Origin: Firmicutes bacterium ADurb.Bin153 | Lineage (GTDB): Bacteria > Bacillota > DTU025 > MWDF01 | Length of the DNA: 35,737 nucleotides | Reading direction: 5' to 3' | Assembly: GCA_002070415.1 (NCBI GenBank) | Contig: MWDF01000016.1 | Span: 1 to 35,737 of the forward strand | Shown here: one piece after another, positions 16,966 to 24,695 of the stretch | Numbering within the stretch: position 1 is the first letter of the stretch | How the letters are laid out: each line of letters opens with the position of its first letter | Notes under the pieces: model-generated | What the model saw: only the letters and a program-made list of their open reading frames with translations | Database searches by the model: none | What the model was told of the DNA's origin: nothing | Program-made: the position numbers and the translations under genes

Positions 16966-18080
16966 GCGTACCCGGGACCGCAAGGGCCGAGCTTCTTTCC
17001 GAGATAATCGGCGAGGGGCTGGACAGGCTCGCAACGATAGACCTCCACGGCAGGGGCATAGTAAAGCCGATATATGACGCGGCAAGGGAAAGGCAAGGGG
17101 GAAAGCCCTTGTCTTATTCTTTTTCGAAGGGCCTGATAGACTGCGCGAAGGAAGGAAGCGCCGCGGTACTTGCGACGGGCTTCATGATAAGAAGGGCCAT
17201 GCAGCCGGAGACAGACGGCATCACCGGCACCGCATACCTTGCATACGTCCTATCCGAGGGCCTAGGGCTCGTGCCGTTGGTCGCCTGCGAGGCGGCCGCG
17301 GCGGGCGCGGTCTCGGCGGCTATAGAAGCGACGGGGCTCAGGAGGGCGGACTTGAAGTCGCTAGGACGCTATGCGACGGGGACGCGAAAGGGCCTATACG
17401 CCATCATCGGGTTTCCTGCCGCGCCCGAAAGGGGCGCGAAGGAAGAGCACGAGAGGGCCGCAGCAGAGCTTGCCGAGGGTGCGCCGTGCGTTTTCGTGAC
17501 GATAGAAAGGCCCGGCAAGAACGCGAAGGGAGTGCCCCACACCACTTTCGGCGTATCGATGGGCGACATCAGCGCCGATATCGATGATGTGATGGACAGG
17601 ATGGAAAAATCCGGCATACCGACGTTCGCGGTAGGTGACATGGGCAACGAGCTCGGCATGGGGCTCGTGAGCGACGTGGTGGGAGAGATTACGCCTTACG
17701 GGAAGAAGTGCAGATGCGGGTGCGGAGGCGGCGTGGCGGCCTCAAGGCGCGCACGATATACTATGATGGGCGCAATATCAGACGATGCCTGCTACGCCGT
17801 AGGAGCTTCGCTGGCCGAGCAGATCGGACGGGCCGACCTGCTGCCGGACGCGGACATGATAGAAAGGACGCTCGAAGCGGCGGTCTGCTCAGGCGCTGTC
17901 GACGGGATAATCGCCGAAAACGGCCCGTCGATAGACATGATCGGCTGGGAAACACACGGATACCTGATCGGCCTCATGAGGGAGCAGGTCCTCGCCGCCC
18001 ACAGGCACGACGACGAAAGACCGCAGTTCATAGATACTTTGGCCTCAGTCGAAGCAGGGATTAGGGAAACGGGCCGCTGA
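16962..18080 (+). CDS. DUF4392 protein, D-glutamate cyclase-like
   Basis: This 372-residue protein matches the DUF4392 domain, which forms the C-terminal half of D-glutamate cyclase, the enzyme that turns D-glutamate into 5-oxoproline. Visible blocks are ATGFMI (71-76), QPETDGITGTAYLA (81-94), TIERPGKN (180-187) and the diagnostic GDMGNELGMG (225-234). A cysteine cluster KCRCGCGG follows about 20 residues later and may bind metal. The N-terminal DUF1445 part of the mammalian enzyme is absent, as in many bacterial proteins. The gene overlaps the redox-type gene by ATGA and lies 84 bp before an exported gamma-glutamyltransferase, which fits glutamate or pyroglutamate metabolism. The activity itself is inferred from the family. 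Confidence 0.75.
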   Translation: MSVPGTARAELLSEIIGEGLDRLATIDLHGRGIVKPIYDAARERQGGKPLSYSFSKGLIDCAKEGSAAVLATGFMIRRAMQPETDGITGTAYLAYVLSEGLGLVPLVACEAAAAGAVSAAIEATGLRRADLKSLGRYATGTRKGLYAIIGFPAAPERGAKEEHERAAAELAEGAPCVFVTIERPGKNAKGVPHTTFGVSMGDISADIDDVMDRMEKSGIPTFAVGDMGNELGMGLVSDVVGEITPYGKKCRCGCGGGVAASRRARYTMMGAISDDACYAVGASLAEQIGRADLLPDADMIERTLEAAVCSGAVDGIIAENGPSIDMIGWETHGYLIGLMREQVLAAHRHDDERPQFIDTLASVEAGIRETGR

Positions 18081-18164
18081 GCGCAAGTAGAGGGTTTTCT
18101 GCTCGCGCCGACGAAACAATTAAAGGTAGTGGAGTTCCAATATTTACCGAAGGAGGACTACGGC

Positions 18165-19853
18165 ATGAAGAGAATCGCAGCTATCCTGGTACTAGCAGTC
18201 ATTCTGGCAGGAGGCGCAATAGCCTTGGCCGCACAGCCTGTAGACACCCACACGCCTAAAGACGTAATCGGCAAGAACGGCATGGTGGCAGCGGCCCATC
18301 CGCTGGCATCGGCGGCGGGCATTGAGATCCTCAAAGCGGGAGGCAACGCAATCGACGCCGCGGTTGCCACAGGGCTTGCCCTGAACATGGTGGAACCCAA
18401 TGCGTCGGGCATAGGCGGCGGCGGCTTCATGGTGATACGCTTCGCCAAGACGGGCGAGGTCGCGGTCATCGACTACCGCGAGATGGCCCCTGGCGCTTCG
18501 ACCAAGGACATGTACGCCAGCGAGCAGTCCTCCAAGGAGAGGTGGACCATCGAGGGCGGAAAGTCCGTCGGCATCCCCGGCACCGTGGCCGGCTATTTCA
18601 CCGCCATCGACAAGTTCGGCACGAAGACCTTCAAGGAGCTGGCTGAGCCCGCCATCAAGCTCGGCGAGGAGGGCTTCGAGGTATCAGAGATGCTCGCCGG
18701 CATAATCAAGGACAACTACGCCAAGATGGCCAAGTACAACGAACCCGAGAACGTCCCCTACTTCGACGAGTACGGACTCCCCCTCGAGAAGGGCACGACC
18801 CTGAAGAACCCCAAGCTCGCAAAGGTGTTCAAGGAGCTGGGGGAGAAGGGGCCCTCGGCATTCTACACGGGCTGGGTCGCCGATGCGATCGTCGACTCGA
18901 TCCAGAAGGCCGGCGGGATAATGACGAAGGAGGACCTCACCAAGTACGTGGCCAAGATGAGGACCCCCGTCACCGGTACCTACAGGGGCTATGAGATAGT
19001 GTCCGTTCCCCCGCCGAGCTCCGGCGGCACACACATCATCCAGATGCTGAACTGCCTGGAGTACTACGACGTGAAGGCGATGGGGCACAACAGCCTCGCG
19101 TTCATGCACACCTTCGCCGAGATCATGAAGCTCACGTTCGCCGACAGGACGGCCTACATGCGCGACACCGACTTCGGCTACGTCCCTATCAAGGGCCTCA
19201 TGGACAAGGACTACGCAAAGACGATGGTCAACCAGATATCCCCCGACAAGATCATCGCAAGCCCCAAGGCGGGGGACCCCGCCAAGTACGAGAGCGGCAG
19301 CACGACGTCGTTCGTCGTGGTAGACCAGGAAGGCAACATCTGCTGTGTGACTCAGACGATCAACTACTTCTTCGGCTCCGGCGTCATGGCGACCGGCGCG
19401 GGCTTCATGCTCAACGACGAGATGGACGACTTCTCGACGAACCCCGCATCCGTCTCGGCGCCAGAACCGTACAAGAGGCCGCTGTCGTCGATGTCGCCGA
19501 CCATAGTGCTTAAGGACGGCAAGCCGTTCGTGGCGCTCGGAACGCCGGGGGCCACCAGGATATTCCCCAGCATCGTCCAGACGCTGGTCAACATAATCGA
19601 CCACGGCATGGGCATGGACGAGGCGATCGAGGAGCCGCGCTTCTGGAGCAACGGGCCCTCCGTATTCGCATATGAGGACAGGATCGACCCGGCCCTCATA
19701 GACCAGATAGAGAAACTGGGCCACAAGCCCAAGAAATACACATCATACGACGCATACTTCGGAGCCGTGCAGGGCATACTGTTCGACCAGGCCACGGGGA
19801 CCATGTACGGCGGGGCCGACTCGAGGAGGCTCGGAGAGGCGATAGGCTTCTAA
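18165..19853 (+). CDS. ggt: Exported gamma-glutamyltransferase
   Basis: This complete 562-residue enzyme has a signal peptide (MKRIAAILVLAVILAGG...ALAA), so it acts in the periplasm or outside the cell, releasing glutamate from gamma-glutamyl compounds. The large-subunit marks GGNAIDAAVATGLALNMVEP and SGIGGGGFMV are present, and the self-cleavage site is SGSTTSFVVVD, with the first Thr of the pair (T380) the expected nucleophile. The usual TTH is TTS here, unlike the copy at the left edge. The C-terminal PLSSMSPTI carries the paired serines that bind substrate in this family. The ATG at 18165 follows AGGAGG; an in-frame GTG at 18129 lacks this and the signal peptide. It begins a plus-strand run with an exported small protein, a permease and a deacylase. 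Confidence 0.95.
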   Translation: MKRIAAILVLAVILAGGAIALAAQPVDTHTPKDVIGKNGMVAAAHPLASAAGIEILKAGGNAIDAAVATGLALNMVEPNASGIGGGGFMVIRFAKTGEVAVIDYREMAPGASTKDMYASEQSSKERWTIEGGKSVGIPGTVAGYFTAIDKFGTKTFKELAEPAIKLGEEGFEVSEMLAGIIKDNYAKMAKYNEPENVPYFDEYGLPLEKGTTLKNPKLAKVFKELGEKGPSAFYTGWVADAIVDSIQKAGGIMTKEDLTKYVAKMRTPVTGTYRGYEIVSVPPPSSGGTHIIQMLNCLEYYDVKAMGHNSLAFMHTFAEIMKLTFADRTAYMRDTDFGYVPIKGLMDKDYAKTMVNQISPDKIIASPKAGDPAKYESGSTTSFVVVDQEGNICCVTQTINYFFGSGVMATGAGFMLNDEMDDFSTNPASVSAPEPYKRPLSSMSPTIVLKDGKPFVALGTPGATRIFPSIVQTLVNIIDHGMGMDEAIEEPRFWSNGPSVFAYEDRIDPALIDQIEKLGHKPKKYTSYDAYFGAVQGILFDQATGTMYGGADSRRLGEAIGF

Positions 19854-19874
19854 TTGCGTCACAGGAGGAAGACA

Positions 19875-20471
19875 ATGCGCAGGTACACTCTATTGGTGCT
19901 GCTCGCCGCCTTGGCGTTGGCGATAATGGGCGGCACGGGCATCGCAAATGCAGCGAACCCGCTGCTGATAACGAACGTAGGCCAGGGCGCTGAGAGCGCG
20001 ATGGTCAACGTGCTGTGCAAGAAGAACGGGATCGCAGCCACGCTAAACGACACGGCAACGGCAGGCGAGCTGGCCGGCCCGGACGGCAAGGCCAAGTTCT
20101 CCTTCATGGCAGTCGTGGTAGGCTACAGCGGGAAGGGCATGGGCGCCGCGGGCGTGAACATAGACCAGGAGCTCGCCAGGGCCCACGAGGTCATGAAGAA
20201 GGCCCAGGCATTGAAGCTGCCGATAATCATAATGCACGTCGGCGGAGTCGAAAGAAGGGGCGATAGCTCCGACAGGCTCATAAAGGAAGTGTTCAAGTAC
20301 GCAAACTACGCCATATTCGTATCGACGGGCAACTATCCCGATTCGGGAGCGTTGGACAAGAAAAAGCCCGACAACCTGCTCACCAACAGCCTCCCCAAGG
20401 GAGTGGCGCCGAAGATCGTCGACAGGATAAACGACGTCGTCGCCCCCCTGAAGGGGATAATGGGCCTGTAG
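19875..20471 (+). CDS. Small exported protein, probably DUF6305 family
   Basis: This 198-residue protein begins with a signal peptide (MRRYTLLVLLAALALAIMGG...ANAA), then NPLLITNVGQGAESAMVNVLCKKNGI. The later FMAVVVGYSGKGMGAAG and IDQELARAHEVMKKAQALKLPIIIMHVGG look like an alternating beta/alpha fold. I place it tentatively with DUF6305 proteins from memory of the pattern. Its role is unknown. The ATG at 19875 is preceded by AGGAGG, 21 bp behind the gamma-glutamyltransferase, and a permease gene follows. It could be the periplasmic ligand-handling partner of that permease, since no ordinary DctP-type binding protein is present. Confidence 0.7.
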   Translation: MRRYTLLVLLAALALAIMGGTGIANAANPLLITNVGQGAESAMVNVLCKKNGIAATLNDTATAGELAGPDGKAKFSFMAVVVGYSGKGMGAAGVNIDQELARAHEVMKKAQALKLPIIIMHVGGVERRGDSSDRLIKEVFKYANYAIFVSTGNYPDSGALDKKKPDNLLTNSLPKGVAPKIVDRINDVVAPLKGIMGL

Positions 20472-20499
20472 GGCCCGGACTGGTTCAGATGATTCCGAG

Positions 20500-20535
20500 A
20501 TCTGGGGCAGGGACCTGGAGGTCTTTGCCCCAGAT
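20500..20535 (+). terminator. Intercistronic hairpin before the DctM-like gene
   Basis: A perfect 10-bp stem ATCTGGGGCA / TGCCCCAGAT encloses a second small palindrome, GACC-TGGA-GGTC. No clean T-run follows. It may stabilise the upstream message or attenuate read-through into the permease gene. Confidence 0.5.
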
Positions 20536-20564
20536 TCGCAAGATGAGAGGAGGCCGGCCCTTAT

Positions 20565-21851
20565 ATGGCAGAAGGCATCATTTTCCTCATCATGCTGGCA
20601 GTATTCGTCTTTACGGCCTTCGCGTTCAATCTGCCGATAGGCGTCTGCATGATGATAGCTTCCATAGCCGGAGCGCTCGCCGACGGCCAGGGCATACCGC
20701 TCAGGCACATGTTCGAAGGATCGTTCGGCTACCTTAACACGATACTGGTCATCGCCGCAGCGATGCTCTTCATGAAGACAATACAGAAATCGGGGCTGCT
20801 CGAGACGGTGGCCCGCTTTATAATCGACAAGTTCCATAACGTGAAGGTCCTGCTCCTGGCGGGCATCACGCTGCTTATCATGTTCCCTGGGATGATCACC
20901 GGCTCTTCTACTGCATGCGTGCTGACGACGGGGACGCTCGTCGTTCCGGTGCTGATGTACTTCGGGGTGCCCAAGCACAAGACGGGGGCGATAATCGCTA
21001 TGGCGGCCCTCTACGGGATGCTTGCCCCGCCGGTCAACCTGCCGGCGATGATCATCGGTGCTGGCATAGACATGCCCTACGTCGGCTTCTTCAAGCCCCT
21101 CCTTTTCGCCACCGTACCTATCGCGATAATAACGAGCTGGATACTGGGGCTTCCGCACATGCTCAGGAAGAAGAAGGAGGGCGGGGCGGGGCTGGACAAG
21201 AGCGCGCTGCCGGCAAGCTACTACAAGCAGTACGGCATCAAGATCGTCCTGCCGTTCGTGGTCCTGGTCGTCCTGATGACGCTGCCGAGCATATTCAAAG
21301 GCAAGTTCCCGGACCTCGGCATGCCGCTCGTGATGCTGATATCCGCGGCCGTGGCCATGGTCACGGGGAAGAGGTTCAGCGTATTCGAGGCCGTAAAGGA
21401 GGCCGTAAGGGACTCCGTGCCGGTCATGAGCATATTGATGGGCGTCGGGATGTTCATCCAGATAATGACGCTCACCGGTGTAAGAGGATTCATCGTGGTG
21501 AACTCGCTGTCGCTGCCCCAGTCATGGCTGCTCGCCGCGATGGCGGTGTCGATACCGCTGTTCGGCGCCGTCTCGGCCTTCGGGTCGGCTTCGGTGCTGG
21601 GCGTCCCGTTCCTGCTTACTTTAAGCGGCTCGGGCAATGCGATCATGCTGACAACGGGGATCACTCTCCTGGTCTCTCTGGGAGACCTGGTGCCGCCCAC
21701 GGCGCTGGCCGGCATATTCGCCGCCCAGGTCGTAGACGAGCCCAACTACTTCAAGGTGCTCAAGCACTGCGTATTCCCGGCGCTGCTTACGATAGCGGCC
21801 GGGCTTTTGATCGTAGCCTATTCCAACCCGCTCTCGAAGTGGCTGCTATGA
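20565..21851 (+). CDS. TRAP-type transporter large permease (DctM-like)
   Basis: This 428-residue inner-membrane protein has about a dozen hydrophobic segments and resembles the large subunit of TRAP transporters, which use the ion gradient to take up organic acids. Typical stretches are FNLPIGVCMMIASI near the start, MFPGMITGSSTACVLTTG, ALYGMLAPPVNLPAMII (a DctM-like repeat motif) and SLGDLVPPTALAG near the end. It lacks the usual company: no DctP binding protein or normal DctQ small permease is adjacent. Instead there is an exported protein upstream and a 50-residue membrane protein downstream. AGGAGG lies 11 bases before the ATG. The substrate is unknown, perhaps an acyl or gamma-glutamyl amino acid given the neighbours. 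Confidence 0.82.
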   Translation: MAEGIIFLIMLAVFVFTAFAFNLPIGVCMMIASIAGALADGQGIPLRHMFEGSFGYLNTILVIAAAMLFMKTIQKSGLLETVARFIIDKFHNVKVLLLAGITLLIMFPGMITGSSTACVLTTGTLVVPVLMYFGVPKHKTGAIIAMAALYGMLAPPVNLPAMIIGAGIDMPYVGFFKPLLFATVPIAIITSWILGLPHMLRKKKEGGAGLDKSALPASYYKQYGIKIVLPFVVLVVLMTLPSIFKGKFPDLGMPLVMLISAAVAMVTGKRFSVFEAVKEAVRDSVPVMSILMGVGMFIQIMTLTGVRGFIVVNSLSLPQSWLLAAMAVSIPLFGAVSAFGSASVLGVPFLLTLSGSGNAIMLTTGITLLVSLGDLVPPTALAGIFAAQVVDEPNYFKVLKHCVFPALLTIAAGLLIVAYSNPLSKWLL

Positions 21852-21864
21852 GGAGGCGATGCAG

Positions 21865-22017
21865 ATGATTTGGTTGACCTGGTCTTATTGGCTTATCTGC
21901 CTGGGGCTTCTTGCGGCGCTGCTTCTGGAGGTGTTCAGGGAGAAGAACGTCTGGAAGCAGATATCTGCGGCCATGGTAATAATCCCCCTTGCGTTAAGGG
22001 TACTGTTGTGGAAATAG
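21865..22017 (+). CDS. 50-residue membrane microprotein
   Basis: This short frame starts MIWLTWSYWLICLGLL and has two hydrophobic segments (about residues 5-21 and 33-48) joined by a charged turn, EVFREKNVWKQ. It would form a two-helix membrane hairpin. The ATG at 21865 has GAGGAGG eight bases upstream; an in-frame ATG at 21859 is too close to it. It lies 13 bp after the DctM-like gene, and its stop (22015-22017) overlaps the ribosome site of the next gene, which leaves little doubt that it is translated. It may replace or assist the missing DctQ small subunit. I do not recognise a family. Confidence 0.72.
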   Translation: MIWLTWSYWLICLGLLAALLLEVFREKNVWKQISAAMVIIPLALRVLLWK

Positions 22018-22029
22018 GAGGTGGGAGGC

Positions 22030-23166
22030 TTGAAGGTTAGCTATAAGATAACGGCGGTGCTGGTGCTTGCGGTCTCCGCCTTCATAGTGGTTTACACGGG
22101 CTTGAGCTTCAAGTCCATGTACAGGGACGACGTGATAGTGCCGGGACCTTCGGTGAAGGAAGTGAAGATGCTCTCGGACTATTTCGAAGGGCTCAAGGGG
22201 ACGGCAGGGGACACCGAGGTGTACGTGCTGGAGGGCGAGGAGCCCGGAGGCACGCTCCTGTTCCTGGGAGGCACGCACCCCAACGAGCCTGCCGGGTTCA
22301 TGACCGCGGTGCTCTTCATCGAGAACGCGGTAGTGGAAAAGGGAAGGATAATAGTGATCCCGCAGGCCGACAAGAGCGGCTTCACGGCGAACGACCCTCA
22401 GGAGGCGTCGCCGCAGAGGTACAGCTTCACGACGGCGGGCGGTAGCAAGAGGACGTTCAGGTACGGCGCGAGGGCGACGAACCCGCTAGACCAGTGGCCG
22501 GACCCGGATATCTACGTCAACCCGTCGGACCAGACCCTGTCGGGTAGCGAGACTAGGAACCTGAACAGGTGCTATCCGGGAAGGCCGGACGGTACGCTCA
22601 CCGAGAAGATCGCATACGGGATAATGGAGGCCATCAGGAAGGAGAACGCCCTCGTGTCGATAGACCTGCACGAGGCGAGCCCGGAATATCCTGTCATCAA
22701 CGCGATGGTGGCCCACGAGAAGTCCATAGACCTCGCGTCGATAGCGGTGCTCGAACTTGAGCTGGAGGACATAAAGATAAGGCTCGAGAAGTCCCCGCCG
22801 ACGTTCTACGGGCTCTCGCACAGGTCATGGGGAGACTATTCCGATACATGGCCGATACTTATGGAGACAGCCAACCCTTCGCAGGGAAGGCTGAGGTCCA
22901 AGACCAACGAGGCGCTGGTTCTGACCGGCAAGGACCCGTGGTACGTCAAGGCGCAGAAGCTGGGCAAGCTGTATGTGCCGTTCGACGAGAACGGGCATCC
23001 CATAGAAGAGAGGGTCGGCAGGCACTCGAGCTCCGTACAGGCTGTCATAAGGGCCATGGAGTACTTCTTCCCGCCCGAGCAGACGATCATGGTCAGCGAA
23101 GTGCCGGGCTTCAACGAGCTCATGGCGAACGGAATGGGGAGCTACCTTAACGAGCCGGCCGAGTGA
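22030..23166 (+). CDS. Membrane-anchored M14 deacylase (AstE/aspartoacylase type)
   Basis: This protein of about 378 residues belongs to the succinylglutamate desuccinylase/aspartoacylase branch of zinc carboxypeptidases, which remove an acyl group from N-acyl amino acids or peptides. Zinc ligands are visible as GGTHPNEPAG (H83, E86) and DLHEA (H214). Substrate binding is suggested by TRNLNRCYPG (175-184), and the catalytic Glu is probably in LMETANPS (E279). An N-terminal hydrophobic helix (KITAVLVLAVSAFIVVYTGL) anchors it in the membrane or acts as an uncleaved signal, placing the enzyme outside the cytoplasm. The start is taken as TTG at 22030, eight bases after AGGAGG; a GTG at 22021 overlaps that site. 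It follows the microprotein by 12 bp. Confidence 0.85.
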   Translation: MKVSYKITAVLVLAVSAFIVVYTGLSFKSMYRDDVIVPGPSVKEVKMLSDYFEGLKGTAGDTEVYVLEGEEPGGTLLFLGGTHPNEPAGFMTAVLFIENAVVEKGRIIVIPQADKSGFTANDPQEASPQRYSFTTAGGSKRTFRYGARATNPLDQWPDPDIYVNPSDQTLSGSETRNLNRCYPGRPDGTLTEKIAYGIMEAIRKENALVSIDLHEASPEYPVINAMVAHEKSIDLASIAVLELELEDIKIRLEKSPPTFYGLSHRSWGDYSDTWPILMETANPSQGRLRSKTNEALVLTGKDPWYVKAQKLGKLYVPFDENGHPIEERVGRHSSSVQAVIRAMEYFFPPEQTIMVSEVPGFNELMANGMGSYLNEPAE

Positions 23167-23196
23167 GCGGCTGATACGTCGACTGGAGGACGGACG

Positions 23197-23547
23197 ATGT
23201 TAAGAAGGAAAGGCGAGCATAAGGAGACCTTGCTGGAATCCCCGTTCGGAGGGCCCGGTGATGTGCTCTTCCGCCACCTTGCCACAAAGGACGACCTGTG
23301 CGAGCAAGGCAGGCTGTACGCCATAGGGACCCTGAAGCCCGGGTGCGCAATAGGCTATCACACGCATCCCTCCAATGAGTTCGAAGTCTACCATATACTG
23401 GAAGGTACCGGCGAGCTGAACGACAATGGAGAGGTGCTGGAGATAGGCGAAGGCGACACGGCATGGATAAAGCCGGGGCAGGGCCATTCGATCACAAACA
23501 AGGGTGCCAAGGACTTGGTGTTCATGGCACTTGTACTCTACGTATAG
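23197..23547 (+). CDS. Small single-domain cupin protein
   Basis: This 116-residue protein is a one-domain cupin, a small beta-barrel that often binds a metal. The first motif is GYHTHPSNEFEVYHILEG (H55, H57, E61) and the second is GDTAWIKPGQGHSI (H97), giving a full 3-His/1-Glu metal site. Such cupins act as isomerases, dioxygenases or sugar/acid-binding proteins, and the sequence does not decide which. The ATG at 23197 follows GGAGGA. It lies 30 bp after the deacylase gene and before a strong terminator, so it is probably the last gene of the transport/deacylation operon. No signal peptide. Confidence 0.85.
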   Translation: MLRRKGEHKETLLESPFGGPGDVLFRHLATKDDLCEQGRLYAIGTLKPGCAIGYHTHPSNEFEVYHILEGTGELNDNGEVLEIGEGDTAWIKPGQGHSITNKGAKDLVFMALVLYV

Positions 23548-23566
23548 AGAAGTCCGGACTGAAAAG

Positions 23567-23597
23567 GGAGCCCGCCGCTGTGGATGCGGCGGGCTCC
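23567..23597. terminator. Bidirectional terminator between cupin and isochorismatase-family genes
   Basis: A perfect 12-bp stem (GGAGCCCGCCGC / GCGGCGGGCTCC) with a 7-nt loop is followed by TTATTT on the plus strand and by a CTTTTC stretch on the minus strand. It closes both convergent transcripts. Confidence 0.9.
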
Positions 23598-23619
23598 TTA
23601 TTTGTCGGGCAAATCGGCG

Positions 23620-24180
23620 TTAAAGCTGCTTGATATAGGGCAGAAGCTGCCTGAACTCGGGCCTGTCAGCACGCCCGATCAGCTCGAACGCTATGCTCTG
23701 GGCTGTCGCGACTATGGCGCCCGCATGCCTCATCCTGTCATATGCTATGTCCCTGTGATATGGGGAGGTAGAGGAGCTTGCGTCGGCTACCACGAAGACG
23801 CTGTAGCCCTCCTCGAGCGCGTCCAGCACCGTCTGGCAAAGGCAGACATGGGCTTCGACCCCGTAGATGATCACCTGCTTCTTGTTCGCTGCCTTGAGGG
23901 CATCTACGAATTCCTCGCAGCCGAACGCGGAGAAGGAGCTCTTGGCAATAGGGTCGATGTCGGACATGACCTCTTCCAGCGTAGGCGTGGTCCTTCCCAT
24001 CTTCTCTGGCACGTGCTCGAGCTTGATGACAGGAACACCGAGCGCCCTTGCGATGGAAGCGAGGGCCGCTGCCCTAGGCCTTACTATGTCACGGTCCCAT
24101 GTGATGTCAATTACTTTATCCTGCATGTCGACTGCTACGAGGACGCTTGATAAAGGGTCTGCCTTCAGTTTCTTTACCAT
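23620..24180 (-). CDS. Isochorismatase-family (YcaC-like) hydrolase
   Basis: This 186-residue cysteine hydrolase has the family triad: Asp in VAVDMQD (D18), Lys in IAKSSFSAF (K80) and the nucleophile Cys in YGVEAHVCLCQT (C113), next to the cis-peptide region. Family members act on isochorismate, nicotinamide, N-carbamoyl compounds or similar small amides. GVEAHVC points to the YcaC-like subgroup of unsettled function. The ATG at 24180 follows GGAGGT six bases upstream, with its own promoter at 24210-24238. It is a single-gene unit facing the cupin operon and probably not part of it. The left boundary of the AT-rich island lies just beyond its promoter and the tRNA. Confidence 0.9.
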   Translation of the reverse strand: MVKKLKADPLSSVLVAVDMQDKVIDITWDRDIVRPRAAALASIARALGVPVIKLEHVPEKMGRTTPTLEEVMSDIDPIAKSSFSAFGCEEFVDALKAANKKQVIIYGVEAHVCLCQTVLDALEEGYSVFVVADASSSTSPYHRDIAYDRMRHAGAIVATAQSIAFELIGRADRPEFRQLLPYIKQL

Positions 24181-24209
24181 CTCATGACCTCCGGAGATTG
24201 ATCATGTAC

Positions 24210-24238
24210 ATTATGACATCAAAACGGGATGCGGTGAA
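24210..24238 (-). promoter_or_regulatory. Promoter of the isochorismatase-family gene
   Basis: On the minus strand TTCACC (24233-24238) and CATAAT (24210-24215) are separated by 17 bp, about 30 bp before the ATG. Confidence 0.55.
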
Positions 24239-24288
24239 CGCTGTGGAATATGAAGATATGCCTGTATGTAATCGGTGGTTATATTGCT

Positions 24289-24317
24289 TTGTCAGCGGAG
24301 CTATGGTAAATTAAACT
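24289..24317 (+). promoter_or_regulatory. tRNA-Leu promoter
   Basis: TTGTCA (24289-24294) and TAAACT (24312-24317), with a 17-bp spacer, end 10 bp before the first tRNA base. Confidence 0.55.
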
Positions 24318-24327
24318 ATGCAAAAAG

Positions 24328-24414
24328 GCCGAAGTGGTGGAATTGGCAGACGCGCTAGATTCAGGGTCTAGTGGGGGCAACCTCGTGCGGGTTCAAATCC
24401 CGCCTTCGGCACCA
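24328..24414 (+). tRNA. tRNA-Leu (anticodon CAG)
   Basis: This 87-nt gene has acceptor halves GCCGAAG / CTTCGGC, the anticodon stem CTAGA / TCTAG around the loop TTCAGGG (anticodon CAG), a long variable arm as expected for leucine, the T-arm GCGGGTTCAAATCCCGC and an encoded CCA end. It is complete. Base composition changes right after it, so it probably served as an integration site. Confidence 0.96.
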
Positions 24415-24695
24415 ATAGGGCTAGAAACCGTCAGTACGCTGGCGGTTTTATTTTACCCTTTCCGAAATGTCAAACAAATGTCAAGCAGAGCACAAAACCT
24501 ACTCGTGAAAGTGGAGGGATAGCTTGCTTGAGACGTAAATGAGCTCTCTGAAGTGGAGGGATCTTCGCTGGCATACTTCGCCCTTCATGTGAGTAAAAAT
24601 GAAAAAAGGTATGCTTTGTATTACGGGTGATTAGTAGTTCTATGAATGTTTATTGGTAAGAAGTCGACGTTCCGTTAGGCATATTAGTAATCGGA
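24415..24695. other. Gap after tRNA-Leu with short direct repeats (island boundary)
   Basis: No gene is visible. The tRNA terminator comes first. A head-to-tail repeat AAATGTCAA follows (24465-24473 and 24476-24484), then a 12-bp direct repeat AAGTGGAGGGAT (24509-24520 and 24551-24562). Closely spaced short direct repeats beside a tRNA 3' end resemble integrase arm sites. The sequence turns AT-rich here. Confidence 0.5.
24425..24454 (+). terminator. Terminator of tRNA-Leu
   Basis: The stem AAACCG-T-CAG / CTG-G-CGGTTT has a TACG tetraloop and is followed by TTTATTTTA. It lies 11 bp after the tRNA. Confidence 0.85.

Noticed and set aside
24334..24522. 62-codon open frame over tRNA-Leu
   Set aside because: It lies within the tRNA and its terminator and has no independent support.
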